From Citrus sinensis (Eukaryota; Streptophyta; Magnoliopsida; Sapindales; Rutaceae): DNA of 64,000 bases. A model generated the notes under the pieces. That model made no database searches. It worked only from the letters and a program-made list of their open reading frames with translations, and had not been told where the DNA came from. The DNA lies in NCBI RefSeq assembly GCF_022201045.2, contig NC_068557.1, forward strand, positions 6,262,001 through 6,326,000, read 5' to 3'. Made by a program: the position numbers and the translations under genes. Shown piece by piece: positions 10,352-22,895 of the stretch (its first letter is position 1; each line of letters starts with the position of its first letter).

Positions 10352-11791
10352 GTACTTTACATTATTTTTCCTGCTTGATATATTATCGGCTTTTGAAAGG
10401 GCTATTTCCCTGTATAGTTGTACAATCTCATACACTCTGAATGAAGCCTGGCTTGAGTGTGTTCATTTTATGACTAAGGGCCTGATTTCTACTTTAATTG
10501 ACACTACAGCTTGGGATAGAGATAGTATTCCACTACTAGTAGAGACTTATTCATACGTTTTAGCTAGTCAAGTTCTTTTACTCATCATTCTAAAAATCAC
10601 AAACAAGGAGGTATACTTGTACTGATGCAAGTAGTTTCGGATAAGTTAAAGAATGAGATAGACTAGGCTGTAATACAGATTTTGTTTGCATTGCCTTAGT
10701 GAGTCACCATGCATGCAGAATAAAAAATTTCGTGAAATTTCTATTTTCTACACGGTTACTTACTTTTATGATTATTCTTCAGCCTTTACATAACTTTATG
10801 ATTTATTTTTTTTTGTAATAAAAGATAAGATGTTTTGTTTTCTGATTAGAAGTGATATCTAAAGCATCCGAAGTAAGCGATGAATTACTGTGCAGCTTTT
10901 GTTGGATGCGCATGGAAGAATTGCAAGCTTGATATTTTTCATCTGCATGTGTGTGATAATTTTTTAAATGTTTAAAGTTTCTTCTGCTGTTACTTGAAAT
11001 TGAGGGGAAAAAAAGAAAAAAAGGAAGAAGGAGAAGATTTATGCTTACATGGTAAATAGATAGTGTTTTTCTTTTCATATCGTTTCTTGTTCGTATGAGG
11101 AGGAAACACAGGATTTATATTCATTGCACTAGAAAAGCACAAATTCTGCATTATTCAATGGGATGCTAACAATTCTGAGATTAGTATCAGATTTACATTT
11201 TTTTACCAAGTCTTAGTCAGTAGCTTATTTTTATTTGGTTGTTTCTCATTAAATAAAAAGATTGCATATCTGGATACTTCTCTAGCAATAGCTGAATATA
11301 AGTTATTCAGTTGTTGCGCAGAGCAACGTGGGATGTCTTTGATCATGCAGTTTATCTTGCCGACAATTGTCTTGTAATAAATCTCACCATGATTTCTCGT
11401 GGTGGTTCTAAAACCATGTTTGTAATTGAAGTTAGGCAGCTGTAATTTAGAAGTTACAGTACTAAAGTATTTAGTAAGTATTAGCTGTTGTAGTTTAGAA
11501 AATATATTGATATGATTTTTCACTTATATAATGAAAAATTTATTATATCTTTAATAATTTTGTCAAAATTGTTATTTAAAAATTTTATTTATTACATACT
11601 ATTAATTTTTATTTTATAATTATATCTTTTTTTTCACAGCAATTCCAAACATGACCTAAGTATGCTGCGCTGAAATTTTCCTTTCTGCAAACAGATTAAA
11701 TGTTCTCATTTGTCTATGGACTTCAGAATTTTGATAAAGTTCATCCTGCTAACTCTTTTTCTTTGAAATTCTCTTTACTCTGTTTTTGCAG
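10352..11791. other. Decayed intron sequence of the DDB1 pseudogene
   Basis: AT-rich sequence in which I cannot recognise the DDB1 exons expected here (residues of roughly 50-120), so they are deleted or unrecognisable. The longer open frames at 10803-11078 and 11203-11523 on the minus strand show no family features. Confidence 0.4.
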
Positions 11792-11832
11792 ATTTATTGA
11801 TCCTGACTATGGATTGACAGGGATGCAGTTAT
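11792..11832 (+). pseudogene. DDB1 pseudogene exon, left half, split by copia element 2
   Basis: After the acceptor TTTTTGCAG the exon reads FIDPDYGLTGMQL. It continues at 18999 as YDGLF (family IDPDCRLIGLHLYDGLF) and then meets a GT donor at 19016. Copia element 2 lies precisely between the codons for L and Y. Confidence 0.8.
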
Positions 11833-12446
11833 TGTTGAAACAATAACAAACTTTATGCCCTTAATCGTGCATTTCCAAGCAAACACATATTTTAGGTAAT
11901 TTCGAAATTTACCATGATCTCCCATGAATCCGACCTTGGAAGCTTGTTATGGAGCTTTATCGAGTTGTTACAAGCTTGATCTAGCTTCTGAATTCAGTTT
12001 CCCTTGCGTCAGCTCAAGGATCGGCTTGCTTCAAAATTTACTGTACATACACACACGGGAGACGAGAGGGAGAGGGAGAGGGAGAGAGAGAGAGAGAGAG
12101 AGGTGCACTGCACACGTCACTGATTTCTTGAACAGTAAATTTTTAATGGGCTGAAGTTACTTAAATACAGTGGTTGAGCGCAGGGACCCCTCATGTGTTA
12201 GTACAAAATTGCCCATCCCATTATGGGCTAAAATAACACAATTAAGGATATACTTGTCCATAATATACTACTGTACAGGGTATGTTAAGATTAGACTCAT
12301 TAACTCCATATTTGATCACTTAATAAATGAGTCTGTCAAAATTACTCGACAATATTTGACTTTAGTCACGTATTAATTCGGTAAAATATAAAAAATAATT
12401 AGAATGATTTATGTCAGTCCACATAATGTGAGAAATAAATTTAACA
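11833..12446 (-). repeat. 3' LTR of copia element 2
   Basis: Runs TGTTGAAACA to TTTAACA in map orientation. Contains a (GA)n run at about 12061-12101 whose length differs from the other LTR. Confidence 0.92.
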
Positions 12447-13164
12447 ATCTCCCACTTGGACGACAGAAATCACTCTAATGATAAATTTAAAATAAAATAA
12501 TATTTTGAAAACAACCGAATTAATCAATATGTGACTATAACAAAAGGTCAAATACAAGCAATCACCCAAAACATAAATAAGTCCAAAATGTGCCATAAAT
12601 ATCAAATCATATGTGCACCGACAGGATGCTCCATATAACAAGACACCTATAAACACGTGACCATGTAGTAGTATACAAGTATAATTATGGAAATAACATG
12701 ACAATGTGATCAACATGCTCATTTCCATAAAGTCCACATGTCTAGCAAAATGAGACGAAAACAATATGTCTCCTAGACCATTGCTTCGTTATAACCATAA
12801 TGAGACTCTAGCAAAATGTCTCGAGAAGCGAGCTTCCATTTTCATTATAATGAGACTAATACCAAGATATCTCATGGAAGTCGTGCTTTCTTATGATCAT
12901 AATGAGACTGAATCAAAATGTCTTCAGAAAGCACACTGAAGCTAAGTCATAATGCTTCAGTCTTTAATGTCCATATTGAGACTAAGCAACATGTCTCGGA
13001 CTATTGTATCCTCATTCTATACATAATGCCATACGCAATCAAATGTGTACACAATATATGGCATATCCATATCACACAACAATATGCATGCATGATAACA
13101 AAATGAGTAATACATAATCTCATTTAAGTTGCAACTCATAATACAAACCAGAACTCCCACTGAC

Positions 13165-16100
13165 TCAGCATATATAAGTGGATTCAAATAATCCCATATG
13201 CGTTACATGCTCCCTAAATACTTTTGGAGCTAAAGCTTTAGTAAGTGGATCGGCTAACATGAGTTCTGTAGGGATATACTCTACTGATACACAAGATAGA
13301 GCAATTTTCTCTCTCACAAACAAATATTTAATATCAATGTGTTTGGAACGTGAGGAACTCCCTGTGTTGTGAGAAAAAGAAACAGCCGCAGAATTATCAC
13401 AGTATATCTTTAATGGCCTCGGAACGGCCAATATACAATCTAGCCCTGTGATAAAATTCTGCATCCATAAAGCATGACGTGTAGCCACAAAACAGGCTAC
13501 ATATTCTGCTTCCATTGTTGAAGAAGCTATGAGTGTCTGCTTGACACTTTTCCATGATACAGCTCCTCCTGCCATCATAAAGATATAACCTGATGTGGAT
13601 TTCTTATCTTCCAAGCACCCTGCGAAATTAGCATCAGAATATCCAACCATATTCAAATGGTCAGATTGCTGATATGTCAATACAAAATCTTTAGTGGCTT
13701 GCAAATATCTAAGTACTTTCTTTGCAGCCTTCCAGTGTTCAAATCCAGGATTGCTCAGGTATTTTCCTAGTACTCCCACTGGAAAAGCAATATCAGGGCG
13801 AGTACAGACTTGAGCATACATCAAGCTACCCACAACGGATGCATACGGGACTGTTTGCATTCTAGCTTTGTCTACATCATTATCGGGACACTGAGACTTG
13901 GAAATTTTGTCACCTTTCGAAATTAGAGCTTTCCTAGGAGCACAAGACTGCAAATTGAACCTTCTCAAAATGCGATCAATGTAAGTCTTTTGGGACAAAC
14001 CTAGAATTCCTCTAGATCTGTCACGAAGAATCTCTATCCCTAATACATAATGGGCTTCACCAAGATCCTTCATGTCAAAGCTGCATGACAACATTTGTTT
14101 TGTCTCAAGTAACAAATTAGTGTCATTAGAAGCGAGCAAGATATCATCCACATAAAGCACCAAAATGATATACTTGCTCCCACTGACTCTCAAGTATATA
14201 CACTGATCAACGACATTCTCCTGGAACCCATAAGAGGTGACAATATCGTGAAATTTCAAATACCACTGTCTGGATGCCTGTTTAAGTCCATAAATGGACC
14301 TTTTAAGCTTACACACCATGTTTTCTCTACCAGTCTCAACAAAACCATCAGGTTGCACCATGTACACATCTTCAAACAAGCTCCCATTGAGAAAAGTTGT
14401 CTTCACATCCATCTGATGCAATTCTAAATTAAAATGAGCTACCAATGCCATGATAATACGAAAAGAGTCTTTAGTAGAAATAAGAGAGTAGGTTTCAGTG
14501 TAATCAATGCCTTCTCTTTGACTGAAACCCTTAGCCACAAGCCTGGCCTTGTACCTCTCTACCTGACCTCTGGCATCTCTCTTGGTTTTGAAAACCCATT
14601 TGCAACCAATTGGCCTGCATTCATCTGGTAACTCAACTAAATCCCAAACCCCATTATGATACATAGATGCCATCTCATCATGCATCGCATGTAGCCAAGA
14701 TGAAGATTCTGAACAACTGATGGCCTCTTGAAAGGTAATAGGATCAGATGAAGAGTCAACATCAAAATCATGTTCCTGCAAGTAAACAACATAATCATCA
14801 GAAATTACAGGTCTCCTAATCCTCTCTGATCTCCTCAATGGCACATCAGTACCATCATCCTCTACAATCATAGGCTCCATATCATGATGAAGTTCAGGAT
14901 CAACAGAAGAATCATCAATATGTGGTAATCCCATCGCAGAAGTCGGAAAAGATGGAATAGGCAAAACCACACGTTCTTCTCTCAATGTCAGACTGCGAGG
15001 CTCAGAACTCCCACCATTGTGATCATCCTCAAAATAAATGGCACGATCAGACTCAATGATTCTAGTAGTGTGGGAAGGACAATAAAATCTAGAACCCCTT
15101 GAGCCGATACAACAGCCAATAAAATGACCACTAATTGTTTTCGGATCAAGTTTCCTTGATTGTGGATTATAGGGCCTCACTTCTACTCTGCATCCCCAGA
15201 CATGAAAATGATGAAGACTCGGTCTCTTTCCTGACCACAACTCATAAGGAGTTTTGGGCACCGATTTACTAGGTACCTGATTCAAAATGTAAGCTGCAGT
15301 TCTTAAGGCTTCACCCCACAGAAAATCTGGTAAGGTGGAGTTACTTAGCATACACCGCACCATGTCAAGAAGGGTACGATTTCTCCTTTCTGCAATTCCA
15401 TTCTGTTCAGGAGTCCCGGGCATTGTATACTGGGCTTCTATTCCACATTCCTGAAGAAATTTAGCAAAAGGTCCAGGATTACGCCCAGTTTCATCATATC
15501 GCCCATAGTACTCACCACCTCTGTCTGATCTTATTGCTTTCATTTTCTTGCCCTTTTGGAGCTCAACATTAGCCTTAAAGGCTTGAAACACATATAAAGA
15601 TTCAGACTTTTCGGCAAGAAGTTCAACATGACCATAACGAGAAAAGTCATCGATGAACGTGATGAAGTACTTATAACCTCCAATAGCAATAGGAGTAAAT
15701 GGCCCACAGATGTCTATATGTACCAACTCCAGCACCTGTTGACTCCTCTGAGTTCTCTCTTTTCTGGTTTTGGCAGTAAGTTTGCCTTTGATACAATCAA
15801 CACAAGTGCCAAAATCAGAGAAATCCAACTTATGTAGAATGCCATCTTTAATAAGCCTCTCCATCCTCTGTTTAGAAATGTGACATAACCGTTTATGCCA
15901 CAACATAAAGGAATTTTCATCAACCCTGGCACGATTAGAGCTAACAACATGCATAACATGAGCATTGGATGATGATTCAACAGCAAGAGAAAATAAATCA
16001 ATCATATATAAGCCATCATATAGAGTGCCAGAACCAACTAACTCTGAATTGCGGAACAAGTAAACTTTTCTGTCACCAAAATGAAAAGTATAGCCACATC

Positions 16101-17274
16101 TATCCAAAATAGATACAGATATCAAGTTTCTCCTAATAGAAGGAATATAAACCGTATCTAACAGATCCAAAACATAGCCTGTGGCTAGATGTAGTCTGAC
16201 AACTCCTATGCTTTCAACTTTGGCTGTCACTCCATTGCCCATGTGAACTATCAACTCCCCTTCATTGGGCTCCCTCCTGCTTCTAAATTCCTGTAAGGAA
16301 TTCGTTATATTAATGGTTGCACCAGTATCCAACCACCAAGTATCAGAAGGAACATCAATAAGATTAGATTCAAAGCCTACAAAAGCTACAGGAATACCTT
16401 TCTTTTCCAACCATGCTTTGAATCCTCTGCATTCAGCTCTCTTGTGCTCAGGTTTCTTACAAAAGTGGCACTTTCCATTAAAACTCTCAGAGGTGGAACC
16501 AGAAGTGGTAGAAGAATTACCACGTGAAGTTTTCTTACCAAACTTTTTCTTCTTGAAAAACTTATTGCTGCCCTTTGAAGAGCCTTTCTTCACACTTCCA
16601 CTCTCTTGAGTAGTTGCCACCATGACAGTGTGAGCTTTTCCCTTCTTCAATGATTCCTCTTCTTGAACCACATAAGCAGTCAACTCAGTGATATTCCAAG
16701 TGTCTCTCTGAGTATTGTATTGGATTCTCAAATTGCCAAATTGTGGTGGAAGGGATTCAAGGATTTGGAAGACTAGGTAGTCATCAGGCAGATTGACATC
16801 CATGTCCTTTAGCTTCTTATGGTAACTGGTCATCTTAAGGATGTGCTCTCTCACCCCAGAAACACCATCATACTGAGTGTTAGCAAATAGCCTCAGATAG
16901 TTACCATTTTCTGCCTTATCTACCTTCTTAAAAGTTCTTCCAACAGCTGCCAAGTAATCTTTGGCCTTATCACATGCAGGGATGCTATCTCGAGTTGTCC
17001 TATCAATGGTGTATTTCATTGTATCCAGACAGTGTCTATTGAATTCATCCCAAGCTGCCCACTCTGCTTTTTCAGCAGCAGTGCTCTTATCTATGGGCTT
17101 GGCTGGTTCATCAACTCTTAATGCCAAGTCGCTATTCAATGTAGACAGATAAAACAAAATGGACTCATGCCAGTCCTCAAAATTTGTCCCAGTTAAATTC
17201 TTGAGGGAGACTACTTGGAGAAATGAGAGAATATCTAGAGCTGAGGAAGCAATAACAAAAGAATTATCAAGCAT
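13165..17274 (-). CDS. Gag-pol polyprotein of copia element 2, full length
   Basis: One uninterrupted frame of 1369 codons. Order: gag (about 1-240, with [17 protein letters not shown]); CCHC knuckle [14 protein letters not shown] (about 270); aspartic protease [12 protein letters not shown] (about 315); zinc-binding [10 protein letters not shown]...CVDC (about 460-495); integrase core with [16 protein letters not shown] and [10 protein letters not shown], giving the D-D-E triad; reverse transcriptase with [11 protein letters not shown] and the catalytic YVDDILL; RNase H with [18 protein letters not shown] and YCDNSAAV. The length is normal for copia. All catalytic residues that I looked for are present. 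It is transcribed on the minus strand, opposite to the DDB1 pseudogene. The start ATG at 17274 is the first in frame after the leader. Confidence 0.93.
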   Translation of the reverse strand: MLDNSFVIASSALDILSFLQVVSLKNLTGTNFEDWHESILFYLSTLNSDLALRVDEPAKPIDKSTAAEKAEWAAWDEFNRHCLDTMKYTIDRTTRDSIPACDKAKDYLAAVGRTFKKVDKAENGNYLRLFANTQYDGVSGVREHILKMTSYHKKLKDMDVNLPDDYLVFQILESLPPQFGNLRIQYNTQRDTWNITELTAYVVQEEESLKKGKAHTVMVATTQESGSVKKGSSKGSNKFFKKKKFGKKTSRGNSSTTSGSTSESFNGKCHFCKKPEHKRAECRGFKAWLEKKGIPVAFVGFESNLIDVPSDTWWLDTGATINITNSLQEFRSRREPNEGELIVHMGNGVTAKVESIGVVRLHLATGYVLDLLDTVYIPSIRRNLISVSILDRCGYTFHFGDRKVYLFRNSELVGSGTLYDGLYMIDLFSLAVESSSNAHVMHVVSSNRARVDENSFMLWHKRLCHISKQRMERLIKDGILHKLDFSDFGTCVDCIKGKLTAKTRKERTQRSQQVLELVHIDICGPFTPIAIGGYKYFITFIDDFSRYGHVELLAEKSESLYVFQAFKANVELQKGKKMKAIRSDRGGEYYGRYDETGRNPGPFAKFLQECGIEAQYTMPGTPEQNGIAERRNRTLLDMVRCMLSNSTLPDFLWGEALRTAAYILNQVPSKSVPKTPYELWSGKRPSLHHFHVWGCRVEVRPYNPQSRKLDPKTISGHFIGCCIGSRGSRFYCPSHTTRIIESDRAIYFEDDHNGGSSEPRSLTLREERVVLPIPSFPTSAMGLPHIDDSSVDPELHHDMEPMIVEDDGTDVPLRRSERIRRPVISDDYVVYLQEHDFDVDSSSDPITFQEAISCSESSSWLHAMHDEMASMYHNGVWDLVELPDECRPIGCKWVFKTKRDARGQVERYKARLVAKGFSQREGIDYTETYSLISTKDSFRIIMALVAHFNLELHQMDVKTTFLNGSLFEDVYMVQPDGFVETGRENMVCKLKRSIYGLKQASRQWYLKFHDIVTSYGFQENVVDQCIYLRVSGSKYIILVLYVDDILLASNDTNLLLETKQMLSCSFDMKDLGEAHYVLGIEILRDRSRGILGLSQKTYIDRILRRFNLQSCAPRKALISKGDKISKSQCPDNDVDKARMQTVPYASVVGSLMYAQVCTRPDIAFPVGVLGKYLSNPGFEHWKAAKKVLRYLQATKDFVLTYQQSDHLNMVGYSDANFAGCLEDKKSTSGYIFMMAGGAVSWKSVKQTLIASSTMEAEYVACFVATRHALWMQNFITGLDCILAVPRPLKIYCDNSAAVSFSHNTGSSSRSKHIDIKYLFVREKIALSCVSVEYIPTELMLADPLTKALAPKVFREHVTHMGLFESTYIC

Positions 17275-18390
17275 GCAAAACTTAAAATCATGCTATAATC
17301 AATTACTCCTCATTCTAAGTTTCTCCAATAGCAACACAATATGTTAGACATCCTTTAACAATATAGGATTGCACTAACCTAAAGATAAAGCAGACAAGTT
17401 GAATATAACACCAATATTGACCTATTACCAACAGGGTAATTAAGTCACTCAGTAGAAAATACTCAACAAACCTCTTTATCTTCTCAAGCATCCTACCAAG
17501 TAGTGATTTGCCGACAGGGCAGTATCATCACCCGTATGGATCTTGGTCAGAACAATAACAATCCATCACATAATTCATAATTGTAAATGGACAATCAATT
17601 GCAAACCACCAAATAATTTATCATGATTGGTCCTACGATAAGCAGATACACAATCACTCTAAATTGTAGTTTTGCATCATATATATATTTCATACATTAA
17701 CAAAATTGAGGCTAAATAAACTTTGTCAAAACGGAATTAAAGTTTCCACCAAGATATTCAATCAAATAAAATATCTACATGCCTCAATAAAATATATGAA
17801 TATTATGCCCATAAAATTCAACAATGATGGATTATTCTTAAATTTAAAATTCTGAAAAATCGCCAAAATTTAAAGGATTTTGGACTAAACTGCCGAATTT
17901 TCAGAATTATGCTTACTGTGTTAAATATTAAAACTTTTGGCCCAAACTGTAAATAAAATAAAATAAAATGTTGGGCTATAATATAATTTTCCAAAATTTA
18001 AGGGACCAAACTGATCTTTTACACAGTTGACCCTCGGTTAAGGACCATTTCGTTATTTTGGGCCAGAGTGACATTTCTCAAAGTTTAGGGATCCAAACAA
18101 AATTATCCCATCATCTTCAACCTCGGGCTGTTGCTACAGCGTTGTACAGTAAATTTACAGCATCCACATACATACCAACCCGATTTTGGCCACAAAAAAT
18201 TACAGAAAAATTATATTTTTACTCCAAAATCATCACTCATGAATTATTTAACAACCATTTGATCAAATATGCCCAAATTCAAAGAATTCGAAAAATCCGA
18301 AAATAAAGAAAAACTTCCATGAGTGAGATTTCATCAACAAAACAACTATGATTTACAAGGAAACGCATAACCATGGGCTCTGATACCAAT

Positions 18391-18993
18391 TGTTGAAACA
18401 ATAACAAACTTTATGCTCTTAATCGTGCATTCCAAGCAAACACATATTTTAGGTAATTTCGAAATTTACCATGATCTCCCATGAATCCGACCTTGGAAGC
18501 TTGTTATGGAGCTTTACCGAGTTGTTACAAGCTTGATCTAGCTTCTGAATTCAGTTTCCCTTGCGTCAGCTCAAGGATCGGCTTGCTTCAAAATTTACTG
18601 TACATACACACTCGGGAGACGAGAGGGAGAGGGAGAGAGAGAGAGAGGTGCACTGCACACATGTCACTGATTTCTTGAACAGTAAATTTTTAATGGGCTG
18701 AAGTTACTTAAATACAGTGGTTGAGTACAGGGACCCCTCATGTGTTAGTACAAAATTGCCCATCCCATTATGGGCTAAAATAACACAATTAAGAATATAC
18801 TTGTCCATAATATACTACTGTACAGGGTATGTTAAGATTAGACTCATTAACTCCATATTTGATCACTTAATAAATGAGTCTGTCAAAATTGGTCGACAAT
18901 ATTTGACCTTAGTCACGTATTAATTCGGTAAAATATAAAAAATAATTAGAATAATTTTTGTCAGTCCACATAATGTGAGAAATAAATTTAACA
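18391..18993 (-). repeat. 5' LTR of copia element 2
   Basis: 603 bp, near identical to the left copy. The element's promoter is expected here on the minus strand. Confidence 0.92.
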
Positions 18994-21900
18994 GTTATAT
19001 GATGGGTTGTTTATGGTATGTGGTTTTGGTTCTATTCTCTTTGCATATGTCCCAATAAGATAGAAATAACTGAAAATGTATGGATCATTTTTTGCATCAA
19101 CTAAATGGAATGGTATTAAAGGCTTGTGGCCAATAAGGTTTTCCACTTACAATGCATTTAATAGTATCCTGGTGATTAGTTTTGTCAAATCATCAATAGT
19201 GGTTACGATGACTAATGAAGTTGAGCTATGCCAAACTGAAATAGAGCGCTTTTGTTCTGCAGAATCAACTTTGTTTTGCCAGAATGCTACTCATGATCAA
19301 TTTCTACAAGTATGTTTCTGTTCTTTTTTTATTTTTTATTTTTCTGTATATATTCAAATCCTTATATTCTTCCTTGTAAATTGACTTGAACAACGTGAAT
19401 TTATTTGAGTTTAGACATGTTTACCATATAGCCAGAGATTTTTCTCTCTATGATTTCCCTATGTGATTATGGGCATGAGTGTTCAATTCTGTTGTAACTA
19501 TGATTATACGGTCTTTTATGAGAAATAGCTGTTAATAACGAGACTTTTTCAGTTGGTAAAAATGAATTGAAAAACTGAAACTTCTGTGAGCTGCATTATT
19601 AATGTTTAAAATGAATGGTAAATAAAAATAAATAAATGGTAGTGACAATAGTGAATGTGAATGTGGCTTTAGTTATTTTTATAGATGATAATAATGATCA
19701 TGACAATTGTATCCTGGTAGTGATTATATAGTGATATAGGTGGTGGCAGTGCTGATCAGAAGATTTTTTTTTTCTTTTTTTTGGAATTTGGGTGGAGATT
19801 ATTGATGTTGCAGCCATGCTACAAATCTGGTAATATATATGTTAAAGCAGTTCTAATCTTCTCTAGTTGATGAGCATGGAAATTTGTAGAAGTATGCGTC
19901 TTTTTCACTACAATTATATCATTTATCATTTGTTACTTCGACTCTACTATTGTTTCTGTCAGTGTTATTTTGTTACTATTCTTTTAATGTTTATCATATT
20001 GCCATTCAGGGAAAGAGAAAAAAAAAATGCAATTATTGTTGCTACAAAGTCATTCCTTTGAAACACACATATGGTTTCATTTGCCTGTTTCATTGCTGGT
20101 ATTTCGACTTGCTTTGTGAAAAATGAGTTATATAGTTATGTAATAGGCATACATTTTGTTCTAATAGATGATAACAAGTATCTTATTCAAATGCACTGGC
20201 TGATCAAACTACGATGGCAGGTTACCTCAAGCTCTATAAGATTTGTCAGTTCTACCTCTTGGAAGCCGCAAAATGATTGGAAAGCTCCATTCTAGTATTC
20301 AATAAATGTTGCAAGCAGAAATGCTTCTCAGGTTTACTTCCTACACTATTCAATAAAAAATCTTCTGGGATTACCAATAAATAACATATTGCCTGTCTAG
20401 AAAAGAAATTGGTTGTTCTCTCTGTTAGGCTTTTAGTTGTATATCACAATTTTCCTTTTTGGTTCGCTTGTAAGCGCATTATGTTCGCCTGTTATTCACC
20501 ATCTCTGTTGTTGCATTTCCAAGTTTGCTACAAGTAAAATAATATTCCTAAACTTTATAAATTCATCTCTGATTAGGAATTCTCGAGCTTCTTGTCCTCC
20601 ACTTTGCAAGCTGCTACATCAAACACTTTAGTATCAAGAAACAAATGATCAATCCAAATTTATCACATCCATTAGTTGTTTCATGTCAAATCATTTTAAT
20701 TTTGCAAAATTCATATTTCATCCATTTTCAATGTGATATAAAGTATATCACACGATAAATTCAGCATAAAAAATTATAATTTGTTCATAATCGGCACTGA
20801 ATCATGTTGAGCAAGTTAGGAAATATGACATTTGAATGTCGATGATCTTTTGTTTGGGAAAGTAATCAATACAGAATGGTATTCTTCTGTCATATGTCAT
20901 ATCCTTGGAACTTTTATTATTAAGAGAATGATGATGAAATGTACTGCATGACTGGGATTCTGTTTGGAAAACTTTCTATCTCTATTTCAGAGGAACTTTG
21001 AAATCATAAGTTGCCTAAGCTCTCTTAGAAAGCTCAAATGGTGATTTGTGGATATATTCAGCTTTCTTTTTATGTTGAACTCTACTGGCAGATTACGAGT
21101 TGACAATAGACAACATATGTTGTATCAAGTTTGTTATCTCAACATCACTTTGTTTTTTTATCTCTTAGTTTGAATGTTTTTGAACTTTTGTTACGTTTGA
21201 TTTATACTCATAGCCTTGGGATTTTATGTAGTTTTCACTGTAATTTTAGGAACTTTGGATTTTCTGTTTTCATCCAAGACCTGTATTTTATATTGGATCA
21301 TTATCAATGGAAAGTGTGAGTAATTCTCCACCAAAACATTATCTGATATGTTTACTGGAACATCTCATTGTTCAAGTAAACCCCATAAATTAAATGGATA
21401 TATTCTTTTGGTACTCTCTGACTGCTGAAGACAAAAATGCAATAGGTGCATTTGTGCATATGTTCGGCGTTAACTTCCAATTTGACATATTTTAATTTTA
21501 ATTGCCGATAAAACGATAGCTGCTTTTTTGACAGGTTTTACTGGCAACTGGGGATGGGTATTTATATTATTTAGAATTTGGTGATGGAACCTTGACAGAA
21601 AAGGTGCAAACAAAGCTGGCTAATCATATCTCATGCCTTGACGTTAGTCCAACTGGTGAATATCCCGATTATAGTCACGGAGCAGCAGTTGGATTGTGGA
21701 ATGGAAGTGTTATGATATTATCACTTCCTGAACTGGCTCCCATCAGTGAGCAGAATTTGGGAACTGGGGACTGGACAGCAGCCATTAATTCTGTTCTTAT
21801 GTGTGACTTACAAGGGGTATACTTTGCTAGAGCTTTCAATTTATATTTTGGGTTTTTCTCTGTTGGTTCCTTCACAGATATGTTACCTGTGCCGTGGACT

Positions 21901-22417
21901 TAGAAATGCTTAGCTTATAAGTTTTCAATTGAATGTGAAAATGAGTGAGATGATGGATGCAGTAAGGAAGTCCCTTGGAAGCAAGCCAGTAACACTCTAT
22001 ACTCTCTTCATCAAGAAAAATAAATGTGTAATTGCTGCATCAAACATGTCTAACTGTGGTGTATTGCACTTACAACAAGCTTGATATAAAAGGAAATTTG
22101 GAAGCTAGTCATACCAGCCCTTTTGGCTCTTCTTCTTTTCCATACCATACAGGTATCCATCCTTTAGTTCTTCATTTATTGAATGAGAGTTAAAATAAAT
22201 CATTATATGGCATTAATCTATTGTTCTTTGGACCTATAGGCTGGCAATTGCAAAGGAAGATGTGACTATTATTGGCACAGTTCATGATAAGACTTGCATC
22301 TCCTTCAAGCCACTTGAGAACCGTGCTTGTTGTATCTGCCACCAGAGAGAGTCTCAGACTTTTGCCATTATATCAACATCTTGAGAAACTGCCATACAAG
22401 TTATTCAATTGTTAAAT
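18994..22417 (+). pseudogene. DDB1 pseudogene, middle to C-terminal-third exons
   Basis: After the split exon (to 19015) the DDB1 sequence jumps to NGIKGLWPIRFS at about 19109. The exons then follow family order: 19109-19309 (ELCQTEIERFCSAESTLFC for ELEETEIEGFLSEVQTLFC); 20221-20331 (VTSSSIRFVSST, then an in-frame TAG); 21535-21816 (VLLATGDGYLYYLEFGDG, ISCLDVSPTGE, MILSLPELA); 21878-22152 (ICYL, VRKSLGSKPVTLYT); 22240 onwards (LAIAKEDVTIIGTV, CCICHQRESQTFAI). GT-AG introns are kept. About ten exons' worth between YDGLF and NGIKGLW are missing here, and part of that gap is what block A at 2903-3575 encodes. Stops and frameshifts make it non-functional. It is cut at 22417 by copia element 3. 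Confidence 0.85.
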
Positions 22418-22895
22418 TGTTGTGCGCGGAATGCGGAATCAAGCGTACCAAATAATTACAGAAAAATAAAAGATACAAGAATTACGTGGTTCGACAATAT
22501 GTCTACGTCCACGAGAGCAAGAGAAATAATTGTATTATTAACAATTATTTGAGTACAAATTTGAGTAACGAAATCTCATTTTCCTAGAACCCAAATACAC
22601 CAAATACTCTCACACACACTCTCCAATTGCTCACACTCTCATAAATCTCAAAAGCTTAGAAACTTATAAGCTTAACAATTTTGGGATGTTCTCAAGTTTT
22701 CGGAATGTCATTTGCTCTCTGAATGAAGCTTTATTTATAGTTGAGCTTCACTGCAAAAAGTCTTAAAGTAGTTGGCAAAAGTCTTGCAATTTGCAATTTG
22801 GTGTCAACTTTGAAAAACAAAAGCAATGCATGTGGCTCACTTTTCTTTTTCAACCAATTTGAAAAAACTCACCAAAAATCTTTGACTTTTCAATA
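22418..22895 (-). repeat. 3' LTR of copia element 3
   Basis: Begins TGTTGTGCGCGG in map orientation. Its terminal CA has mutated to TA. Confidence 0.88.

Larger units (their letters stand above)
11828..18998 (-). mobile_element. Copia element 2 (Ty1/copia, apparently intact) with target duplication
   Basis: Exact 5-bp target duplication GTTAT at 11828-11832 and 18994-18998. The LTRs are 614 and 603 bp, TG...CA type, with about 11 substitutions plus three small indels between them (under 2%). The primer-binding site TGGTATCAGAGCC (initiator tRNA-Met) sits two bases inside the right LTR on the minus strand; the polypurine tract AAGTGGGAGAT adjoins the left LTR. All parts needed for transposition are present, so this is the youngest of the three copia elements here and possibly still competent. 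Confidence 0.92.

Noticed and set aside
10803..11523. Two minus-strand open frames of 91 and 106 codons
   Set aside because: Low-complexity composition, inside a decayed DDB1 intron, no family similarity.
11924..12376. Small plus-strand frames repeated at 18481-18923
   Set aside because: They lie in the two LTRs of copia element 2; the repetition is due to the LTRs, not to genes.
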